A stretch of DNA of 64,000 bases from Flavobacterium sediminilitoris (GTDB lineage: Bacteria; Bacteroidota; Bacteroidia; Flavobacteriales; Flavobacteriaceae). Under the pieces are notes generated by a model that worked only from the letters and a program-made list of their open reading frames with translations, was not told where the DNA came from and did no database searches. Numbering within the stretch: position 1 is the first letter of the stretch; every line of letters begins with the position of its first letter. A program made the translations under genes and the position numbers. Shown in pieces: positions 17,595-25,432 of this stretch. The stretch spans positions 1,426,001 through 1,490,000 of the forward strand of contig NZ_CP090145.1 of the NCBI RefSeq assembly GCF_023008245.1, in the 5' to 3' direction.

Positions 17595-20021
17595 ATGAAT
17601 ACAGACAATAGATTAATGAAGATAAAAGAGAATAGCATTGTCTACGCTAATTTTATCCCAAACTTTGGTCTTATTGAGTTCAGACCTCTATATCTTGAAA
17701 AAGATATAACTATTATACATGACTGGGTAAATCGTGAATATGCACAATATTGGGGAATGCAAGGGAAGAAAATGGAAGAAGTGAAACAAGAATATGAAAA
17801 AATAACAAAACATTCAGATGTTTTTATAGGACTAGTGAATGGTAATATATCATTCTTATTAGAAAGGTATAACCCAAAATACGATAGTATTAGTAATTAT
17901 TATTCTGTTAAAGAGTATGATTGCGGAATACATATTATTGTTGCTCCAACAACAAAACCAATTCATCAATTTACGTGGCATATTTTTTCAAGTATTCTGA
18001 AATTCATATTTAACGATTTAAGAATACAACGAGTCGTTGTAGAACCTGATATTCGAAATAAAAAAATGTTTAACATCTGTCATCGCGTAGGATTTGTAGA
18101 TGATAAAATGATAGAATTACCCCATAAAACAGCACTTTTAGCCTTTTGTACAAGAGAGCAATTTGTAAAAGCAATAGATACATTCAATTTAAAACAAACA
18201 AAAATGCTATATCATAATCAAATAGAATTTCCAGAACAAGCAGTTCAACATATCAATTCAGAAGTCTGGGAAAAAGCAAATAAATTATTAGTTAAAAAAG
18301 CAATTTGCGAATTTTCACATGAATTATTATTGCATCCTAAAGTAGAAAAAAAACAAGATAATTGGAATAAGTATTGTTTAACAACAGATGATAATCAAAT
18401 AAAATATTCTTTTAAAGCAAAGCTACTTGCTTTAAATCATCTAACAATTGATAGCAATTCTATAATAAAAGAACGTAATGGTGTGGAAATAGAAATTGAT
18501 GCCATACATTTTATATCTGAATTCAAAGAAAATATAGGAATAAGTGAAGAATTGTTTCCGTCTTATATAGAAGAAATTATTAGTACATTATATGGCAGTG
18601 CTTATAAATTAGGTAAAGAGTTTTTAACAGCTAAAGAGTTAGTAAAAGCAGATTTTCAAACTATTGAACAGTCTATGACTGAAGGACATCCGGGTTTTGT
18701 AGCTAATAATGGAAGAATAGGATTTAATAGTATGGATTACAAGGCTTTTACACCTGAAACAGGAAATCCATTTCAAATCCTTTGGTTAGCAGGTCATATT
18801 GATAGAACAATTTATGCAGGAACAAAAGAGTTAGAATACAAAACGCTATTATCGCATGAACTAGATAATGATACAATTGAAAAGTTTAATGATATAATAA
18901 AAAAACAAGGGAAAAATCCAGAAGAATATTATTTTATTCCTATTCATCCATGGCAATGGTTTAATAAATTAGCGAATGTTTTTTCTCCAGAAATAGCAAA
19001 AGGGAAATTAATATGTGTTGGATATAGTCCAGATTTGTATCAAGCACAACAATCTATCAGAACTTTATTTAATATTAGCAATCCTAAGAAATTTTACACA
19101 AAAACATCACTTTCAATATTGAATATGGGATTCATGCGTGGGTTACCTGTATATTATTTAGGAACAGCACCAGAAATGGCAGAATGGTTGAATAAATTAT
19201 TAGGGAAAGATAAATATTTACAAGATGTGAATTTTGAAATGTTAGGAGAAATTGCTTCAATAAGTTATATTAATCCTTATTTTGAAGATTATGGAAAGCA
19301 CAATCCATATAATAAAATGATAGCATCATTGTGGAGAGAAAGCCCTGTTTCTTTTTTACAAAAAGAAGAACAATTAATGACAATGGCAGCTTTGTTACAC
19401 GTAGATAATGATGGGAAAGCTTTGTTGCCAGAAATTATAAAAGCATCTTCTTTAGAAATTGATTTGTGGTTGAAAGAATATTTTAAAGTATATCTAAGTC
19501 CATTATTACATTGTTTCTACCAGTACGATTTAGTATTTATGCCACATGGAGAAAACATAATATTAGGGTTTAAAAATCATATTCCCATTCGTTCGTTTAT
19601 GAAAGATATAACGGAAGAAGCTGTGATTTTAAATCCTGAAGTTGAAATACCTGAAAATATTATCCGAATTTATGCAGAAGTACCTGAAAAGGTTAAATTA
19701 TTATCCATTTTTATAGATGTTTTTGATGGTTTTTTCCGATTCATGTCGAGTATATTAGTTGAACATGTAAATTATAATGAAAATCTTTTTTGGGAATTAG
19801 TTGCCGAATGTATTCATGATTATCAAGAAACACAGCCGCATCTTGCAGGAAAATTTGAACAGTATGATTTATTTGAAACACAGTTTGAATTATCATGTTT
19901 AAACCGTTTGCAAATAAACAATAATAAAACAATGATAGATCTTGATGATCCTGTTGCTTTATTACAATTTAAAGGAAAATTACAAAATCCAATAGCTCCT
20001 TATAAAAAAGTAACGGTTTAA
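17595..20021 (+). CDS. Fused GNAT acyltransferase - IucA/IucC-type NIS synthetase (BibC-like)
   Basis: An 808-residue two-domain protein. The N-terminal GNAT domain (about 20-200) resembles IucB/RhbD/DesC acyltransferases, with HIIVAPTTKP, VVVEPDIRNKKM and a C-terminal FCTREQF. After a linker of about 30 residues comes an IucA/IucC synthetase (about 230-800). Its features are the ATP loop EGHPGFVANNGRIGF (from Glu363), HPWQWFNKL (His451), QQSIRTLFNISNP, MTMAALLHVD, the FhuF-like FYQYDLVFMPHGEN and LNRLQ near the end. Such fusions are known from bisucaberin synthesis (BibC), where the first domain succinylates N-hydroxycadaverine and the second dimerises it through acyl-adenylate chemistry. 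All major motifs are intact. It is paralogous, domain by domain, to the two genes that follow. Confidence 0.9.
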   Translation: MNTDNRLMKIKENSIVYANFIPNFGLIEFRPLYLEKDITIIHDWVNREYAQYWGMQGKKMEEVKQEYEKITKHSDVFIGLVNGNISFLLERYNPKYDSISNYYSVKEYDCGIHIIVAPTTKPIHQFTWHIFSSILKFIFNDLRIQRVVVEPDIRNKKMFNICHRVGFVDDKMIELPHKTALLAFCTREQFVKAIDTFNLKQTKMLYHNQIEFPEQAVQHINSEVWEKANKLLVKKAICEFSHELLLHPKVEKKQDNWNKYCLTTDDNQIKYSFKAKLLALNHLTIDSNSIIKERNGVEIEIDAIHFISEFKENIGISEELFPSYIEEIISTLYGSAYKLGKEFLTAKELVKADFQTIEQSMTEGHPGFVANNGRIGFNSMDYKAFTPETGNPFQILWLAGHIDRTIYAGTKELEYKTLLSHELDNDTIEKFNDIIKKQGKNPEEYYFIPIHPWQWFNKLANVFSPEIAKGKLICVGYSPDLYQAQQSIRTLFNISNPKKFYTKTSLSILNMGFMRGLPVYYLGTAPEMAEWLNKLLGKDKYLQDVNFEMLGEIASISYINPYFEDYGKHNPYNKMIASLWRESPVSFLQKEEQLMTMAALLHVDNDGKALLPEIIKASSLEIDLWLKEYFKVYLSPLLHCFYQYDLVFMPHGENIILGFKNHIPIRSFMKDITEEAVILNPEVEIPENIIRIYAEVPEKVKLLSIFIDVFDGFFRFMSSILVEHVNYNENLFWELVAECIHDYQETQPHLAGKFEQYDLFETQFELSCLNRLQINNNKTMIDLDDPVALLQFKGKLQNPIAPYKKVTV

Positions 20022-20037
20022 TTTTTTTCAATATATA

Positions 20038-20634
20038 ATGATAAATACAAGTAAACATCTTACTAAAGATACTTTGGAAGAAGTTGTTTTTACTAAAAAT
20101 ATTTCTGAAATCGGAACTTTTGAATTAAGACCTATAAATTTAGAAAAAGACATTGAGGCTATTCATAAATGGGTAAATAAAGAATATGCAATTTATTGGG
20201 GAATGATGGGTTTTTCTTTTGATGAGGTTAAAATAGCCTATGAAAAAATAGTTAAAAACACTCAAGTTTATATAGGAACCTTTAATGGAATAATATCTTT
20301 TTTATTAGAATGTTATAATCCAAAGGAAGATGTAATTAACAACTATTACAATGTGGAAAAAGGAGATCGAGGTATGCACATTTTAGTAGCTCCATCAGAA
20401 AACCCAATTAAAAACTTCACATGGTCTATTTTTACCGTTATACTTGATTTTATATTTAATGATAGTGAAGTAAAACGAATAGTAGTAGAACCAGATGCTC
20501 GAAATTATAAAATCCATCAACTTAATAAAAAAGCAGGCTTTGTTTTTCAAAGAATTGTAGAACTTCCACATAAAAAAGCACATTTAGAATTTTGTACTCG
20601 TGAAGACTATTACAAAGCCTTAGAAAAATTATAA
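20038..20634 (+). CDS. GNAT-family siderophore acyltransferase (stand-alone)
   Basis: A 198-residue acyltransferase of the IucB/RhbD/DesC type, expected to transfer an acyl group (acetyl or succinyl) from CoA to an N-hydroxylated diamine. It aligns over its whole length with the first 200 residues of the preceding fusion protein (IHKWVNKEYAIYWGMMG, MHILVAPSENP, IVVEPDARNYK, FCTRED). It stops TTA TAA just after the FCTRED element, exactly where the fusion has its linker. The next gene starts two bases later in another frame, so this is a split counterpart of the fusion. No catalytic damage is apparent. Confidence 0.88.
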   Translation: MINTSKHLTKDTLEEVVFTKNISEIGTFELRPINLEKDIEAIHKWVNKEYAIYWGMMGFSFDEVKIAYEKIVKNTQVYIGTFNGIISFLLECYNPKEDVINNYYNVEKGDRGMHILVAPSENPIKNFTWSIFTVILDFIFNDSEVKRIVVEPDARNYKIHQLNKKAGFVFQRIVELPHKKAHLEFCTREDYYKALEKL

Positions 20635-20636
20635 TT

Positions 20637-22427
20637 ATGAATAATACCATTTTAATTACTCCAAATGATACTATTAAACATATAACTAAAAGTAATTGGG
20701 ACAAGGCAAATAGGCAATTAGTTAAAAAAGCACTTAGCGAATTTGCTCATGAATTATTAATAAACCCAGCTCTAAACGAGAATAATGAGTATATTGTTTA
20801 TACACCTGATAAAAATAATAAATACAGTTTTAAGGCTTCTATTTTGTCCTTGAATCATTGGGCAATAGTATCAGAAAGTATTAAAAAAATGACTAAAGAT
20901 AAAGAAGTGACTTTATCTCTTCCAGATTTTATAATTGAGTTTAAAGATGTTTTTGATATTCCAGAAATATTGTTACCAACATATCTGGAAGAAATTACAA
21001 GTACTATTTATAGCACAGCATTTAAAATTGAAAATCAAAAATACTCAGCAAAGGAATTAGTTAATCAAGATTATCAAGAGATAGAACATGCTATGACAGA
21101 AGGTCATCCGTGTTTTCTAGCAAATAGCGGTAAAAACGGATTTAATAGCCTTGATTTTATGCAATATTCTCCAGAAGCAAATGCTCCTGTCCAATTAATT
21201 TGGTTAGCAGGACATAAAAGTAGAGCAACTTTTTCAAGCATTGACGCCTTGAGTTATAAAAAACTTATACAACAAGAATTAGATGAGGAAACACAAATAG
21301 AATTTGAAAATAGAATTAAAAATAAAGGACGTAATAAAGATGATTTTTTCTTTTTCCCTGTTCATCCTTGGCAATGGTTTAATAAATTAACATTAATCTT
21401 TTCTCATGATATTGCTTCAGAAAAATTAATTTGTTTAGGATATGGAAAAGATATTTATTCAGCTCAACAATCGATTCGTACTTTTTTCAATATAAGTAAT
21501 CCAGAAAAAAATTATGCAAAAACAGCTCTTTCTGTAGTAAATATGGGATTTATGCGAGGACTTTCTCCTTATTATATGGAAAGTACACCTGCAATTACGC
21601 AATGGATTGATAATTTAGTAAAGGAAGATAATTATTTGCAAGGTAAAAAGTTTATATTGTTGGGAGAAGTAGCAACCTTAGGATATAGAAATTTTTTATA
21701 TGAGCCTCTTGGAAGAGGAATTGCACATAATAAAATGTTAGCAACATTGTGGAGAGAAAGTCCTATTCCAAAACTTGAAAAGAATGAAAAATGTATGACA
21801 ATGGCTGCTTTATTACATGTCGATAATGAAGGAGAATCTTTTGTAAAACAGCTTATTCAATCTTCAGGAATTTCAGCTAAAGAATGGATTAATCGTTATT
21901 TAGATTGTTATCTTTCTCCATTACTTCATTGTTTTTATCAGTATGAAATAGTATTTATGCCTCATGGAGAAAATGTAATTTTAGTATTAGAAAATAATAT
22001 TCCTACAAAAGCAATAATGAAAGATATTACTGAAGAGATAATGCTTTTTAATACTAAAACACCATTGCCTGAAAAAGCAAAACGTATCTATGTTGATATG
22101 GATGACTCATTAAAGGTACTTTGCATATTAAATGATGTTTTTGAATTTTTTTTTAGATTTCTTGCTTCAATTCTTCATGAAAATGAGATTATATTTGAAA
22201 ACGAATTTTGGAAATTAGTAGCAAAATGTATTCATAATTATAAAAATGATTATCCAGAATTACAATCGCAATTTAATAAATTTGATTTGTTCGTGAATGA
22301 ATTTGATGCTTGTTGTTTAAATCGTCTACAATTAAAGAATAATAAACAAATGTTAGATTTAACAGCACCAACAGATAGTTTGCAGTTTGTAGGAAAGTTG
22401 CAAAACCCATTGGTTAATTATAAATAA
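20637..22427 (+). CDS. IucA/IucC-family NIS siderophore synthetase (stand-alone)
   Basis: A 596-residue NRPS-independent siderophore synthetase, the normal size for DesD/IucC-type enzymes. It carries EGHPCFLANSGKNGF (from Glu155), HPWQWFNKL (His243), QQSIRTFFNISNP, MTMAALLHVD, the FYQYEIVFMPHGEN segment and LNRLQ. It aligns throughout with the synthetase half of the 808-residue fusion. The loop differs: the fusion has GRIGF where this copy has GKNGF, and GHPGF is GHPCF here, so nucleotide or substrate handling may have changed. It begins two bases after the GNAT stop and is followed after 21 bases by the MATE exporter. It may do a second condensation, or use another acyl chain. Confidence 0.9.
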   Translation: MNNTILITPNDTIKHITKSNWDKANRQLVKKALSEFAHELLINPALNENNEYIVYTPDKNNKYSFKASILSLNHWAIVSESIKKMTKDKEVTLSLPDFIIEFKDVFDIPEILLPTYLEEITSTIYSTAFKIENQKYSAKELVNQDYQEIEHAMTEGHPCFLANSGKNGFNSLDFMQYSPEANAPVQLIWLAGHKSRATFSSIDALSYKKLIQQELDEETQIEFENRIKNKGRNKDDFFFFPVHPWQWFNKLTLIFSHDIASEKLICLGYGKDIYSAQQSIRTFFNISNPEKNYAKTALSVVNMGFMRGLSPYYMESTPAITQWIDNLVKEDNYLQGKKFILLGEVATLGYRNFLYEPLGRGIAHNKMLATLWRESPIPKLEKNEKCMTMAALLHVDNEGESFVKQLIQSSGISAKEWINRYLDCYLSPLLHCFYQYEIVFMPHGENVILVLENNIPTKAIMKDITEEIMLFNTKTPLPEKAKRIYVDMDDSLKVLCILNDVFEFFFRFLASILHENEIIFENEFWKLVAKCIHNYKNDYPELQSQFNKFDLFVNEFDACCLNRLQLKNNKQMLDLTAPTDSLQFVGKLQNPLVNYK

Positions 22428-22448
22428 GAAGTTTTATAAATATATAAA

Positions 22449-23846
22449 ATGAAGAGAATAATAAATTTTTTGCGAGAAGTATTAAATGGAGATGGAAACC
22501 ATGACTTTACTAGTATGAATATGAATAAAGCCATTCTCTTCTTAGCTATTCCGATGGTTTTAGAATTGGTTCTAGAATCTGTTTTTGCTTTAGTAGACTT
22601 GTATTTTGTAGGACATTTAGACAAAAGTAATTTAGCAATTCAGATTATAGGACTAACGGAGTCTATAAATACTATTATTTATTCTATTTCTATTGGACTG
22701 AGTGTAGCAACCACTGCAATTATATCTAGAAGAGTAGGAGAGAGAAAAACGAAAAAAGCAGGAGTAGTTGCAATGCAATCTATTCTTATATCTGTTTTTA
22801 TTTCGATAATAATTAGTGTTGTAGGTGTTTTATATTCAGAAGAAATATTTGTTTTTTTAGGTGCATCAAATCAGTCAATTGCGTATGGTATTTTATATCC
22901 TAAAATTATTTTAGGGAGTAGTGTTTTTATTATACTAATCTTTCTTATAAATGGAATTTTTAGAGGAGTTGGAAATCCTGCATTAGCCATGAAAAGTTTA
23001 TGGTTTGCAAACATTTGTAATATTGTTTTATGTCCTATTTTAATTAATGGTTACGGATTTATTCCTGAAATGGGAATTGTAGGAGCTGCACTAGCTACTG
23101 CAATAGGAAGAGCATTAGGTGTTTTTTATCAATTGTATTTTTTGTTTTTTAAAGTAAGATTGATAACTATTAAAATGAAATATATTAAACCAAAATATAA
23201 AGTAATTATGTCGCTTATTAAAGTATCAACACCAGGAGTTATGCAATATGTAATAGCATCATGTAGTTGGATATTTTTATCACAAATTGTAGCAAAAACA
23301 GGTGGAGAAAATGGATCATCTGGATTTCAAACTGCAATACGAATTATGATGTTTTTTATGTTGCCAGCTTGGGGATTGAGTAATGCTACTGCAACATTGG
23401 TAGGGTTAAATTTAGGAGCAAAACATAAAGAAAGAGTTAGAGAAGCAGTTGTTTTAACTACAAAATATAATGTTATTTTTTTAGCTATAGTAATGATCTT
23501 GTGTTTGCTTTTTGGGAAAGAAATGATTCAGTTTTTTACAAACGATATATATATTATTGAAATAGCTTATTCGGCATTACAAATTGTAAGTTATGGTTAT
23601 CTTTTTTATGGAATAGGGATGGTGCTTAATAATGCTTTTAATGGAGCAGGAGATACTATAACTCCTACTTGGATAAATTTTGTAGGGTTTTGGTTAATTC
23701 AAATTCCTTTAGCTTATATGCTTTCATATACTTTTAAATTTGAGGCTACAGGTGTTTTTATTGCAATTCCTGTAGCAGAAGCATTAATCACAATAATGAG
23801 TATTATGATGTATAAAAGAGGGAAATGGATTAATGTAAAAGTTTAA
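22449..23846 (+). CDS. MATE-family efflux transporter (probable siderophore exporter)
   Basis: A 465-residue polytopic protein of the MATE family with about 12 membrane segments in two homologous halves (ILFLAIPMVLELVLESVFALVDLYFVG near the start, LIKVSTPGVMQYVIASCSWIFL at mid-protein). MATE pumps are driven by Na+ or H+. As last gene of the siderophore operon, 21 bases after the synthetase, it is the likely exporter of the finished siderophore. Its stop codon overlaps that of the convergent gene by four bases and no terminator is seen between them, so transcription of the two strands probably overlaps. Confidence 0.9.
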   Translation: MKRIINFLREVLNGDGNHDFTSMNMNKAILFLAIPMVLELVLESVFALVDLYFVGHLDKSNLAIQIIGLTESINTIIYSISIGLSVATTAIISRRVGERKTKKAGVVAMQSILISVFISIIISVVGVLYSEEIFVFLGASNQSIAYGILYPKIILGSSVFIILIFLINGIFRGVGNPALAMKSLWFANICNIVLCPILINGYGFIPEMGIVGAALATAIGRALGVFYQLYFLFFKVRLITIKMKYIKPKYKVIMSLIKVSTPGVMQYVIASCSWIFLSQIVAKTGGENGSSGFQTAIRIMMFFMLPAWGLSNATATLVGLNLGAKHKERVREAVVLTTKYNVIFLAIVMILCLLFGKEMIQFFTNDIYIIEIAYSALQIVSYGYLFYGIGMVLNNAFNGAGDTITPTWINFVGFWLIQIPLAYMLSYTFKFEATGVFIAIPVAEALITIMSIMMYKRGKWINVKV

Positions 23847-25282
23847 AAAAACCAACTTGCCACTAAAATTCCAGTAATAACACAAATTAAATCAATTAAT
23901 AACATCATGCCTAAAGTATAACGTGTGTTTTTGATACTTACAGAACCAAAATAGACAGCTATAACATAAAAAGTAGTTTCTGCACTACATTGAAAAATAC
24001 AACTTAAACGACCAGCAAATGAGTCTGGACCAAAAGTGCGCATTGCATCAATCATAAAACCACGAGAACCACCAGAACTAAATGGTCTTAAAATAGCAAC
24101 AGGTAGTGAGTCTGTAATTTCTTTGGCTACACCTAAATGAGCAAAAACAAAAGAAATTCCGTAACTTATAATTTCAAATAAACCACTATTTCTCAATAGA
24201 GAAATGGCAACAAGCATTCCCATTACATAAGGAAAAATCATTACACCAGTTTTTAATCCATTATTTGCCCCTACAACAAAAGTGTCAAACATAGTTGTTT
24301 TTTGAGCAGTGAACTTTTTCTCGTTAATGAAGGAAAAAATTAAAGTAAAACCAATGATTGCTAATAATAATACGCCAGATAAATTAGCGGTAAAATAATT
24401 TTTACCTATTAAATCTAAGGTGTTTACATAGAATAATAGACCAATTATAGCTCCAATCAATCCCATTAAAACAGCTAATAAAGAAGTGCTTTTAAAATTG
24501 ATTTTTTGTTTCATACCAACTAATAAAAAAGCAGCAATCGTTCCTACAAATGAGGTAATTATACAAGGTAACATCACATCAGCAGGATTTGCAGCATTTT
24601 CAGCCGCACGATATCCAATTATAGATGTTGGAATCAAAGTTAATCCAGCAGCATGTAAACACATAAACATAATTTGAGAGTCACTTGCTTTATCTTTGTC
24701 TTCATTTAATTCTTGTAAACTTTGCATGGCTTTTAATCCAAAAGGGGTCGCAGCAGAATCTAATCCTAAAAAGTTAGCTGCAAAATTTAAGGTCATATAA
24801 GAAATAGATTCATGATTTTTAGGGATAGATGGAAAAACTTTAGCAAACATAGGGCTCAATTTTTTAGCTAGTTTTTCAGATGCTCCAGAAATAATTAATA
24901 ATTCCATAATTCCACAGAAAAAAGCTAGATATGCAATTAGCGGAAGGATTAAATCCATTAAACTGCTTTTACACATTGGTAATAATCCATCAGATTGTTG
25001 AATACCACTATATAATTTAACAGTTTGTTTGTTATATATATAGGTAGTGTCGGCATCTTTTGTATTGTAATTTAAAACAAAAGTTTTTTCAGAAGAATTT
25101 TGAATACTATCTTGAATAAACTGAGGAATGTCTTTTAAATATTTTTCAGCAATTAATATAGGCTCGTCTTTTTTACCATTTAGAACATAATCAATAGAAT
25201 AATATTTTGAAGTGAATAATCCTATAATTATAAAAGCAATTGATGAGACGAAAATAGCTAGCCAAAATCTACTTAATACCAT
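23843..25282 (-). CDS. Nucleoside-recognition (Gate) domain membrane protein, SpmA-SpmB fusion type
   Basis: A 479-residue integral membrane protein with a first membrane segment at about 7-27, an extracytoplasmic loop (about 30-135) and then many hydrophobic helices. The two halves resemble the spore maturation proteins SpmA (NFAANFLGLDSAATPFG, about 186-202) and SpmB (LPVAILRPFSSGGSRG, about 400), fused in one chain as is common in non-sporulating Bacteroidota. The substrate is unknown; the Gate domain suggests transport of a small molecule or ion. It is convergent with the MATE gene, with overlapping stops, and stands alone. Confidence 0.8.
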   Translation of the reverse strand: MVLSRFWLAIFVSSIAFIIIGLFTSKYYSIDYVLNGKKDEPILIAEKYLKDIPQFIQDSIQNSSEKTFVLNYNTKDADTTYIYNKQTVKLYSGIQQSDGLLPMCKSSLMDLILPLIAYLAFFCGIMELLIISGASEKLAKKLSPMFAKVFPSIPKNHESISYMTLNFAANFLGLDSAATPFGLKAMQSLQELNEDKDKASDSQIMFMCLHAAGLTLIPTSIIGYRAAENAANPADVMLPCIITSFVGTIAAFLLVGMKQKINFKSTSLLAVLMGLIGAIIGLLFYVNTLDLIGKNYFTANLSGVLLLAIIGFTLIFSFINEKKFTAQKTTMFDTFVVGANNGLKTGVMIFPYVMGMLVAISLLRNSGLFEIISYGISFVFAHLGVAKEITDSLPVAILRPFSSGGSRGFMIDAMRTFGPDSFAGRLSCIFQCSAETTFYVIAVYFGSVSIKNTRYTLGMMLLIDLICVITGILVASWFF

Positions 25283-25432
25283 AACTTGATTTTTTGTAAA
25301 TATACAATTTATAGTACAAATATAAATGACAAGTAAAATAGTTGAATGATTTGTGTTTAAATATTATCATTATTTATTTTTTTAAATAAATAATTGGCTA
25401 TTTTTATTTTTTTTAACACAACACAACGTATT

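Noticed and set aside
25394..25432. Upstream TTG start for the second subtilase
   Set aside because: The ATG at 25433 begins a proper signal peptide; the 13 extra residues would precede it.
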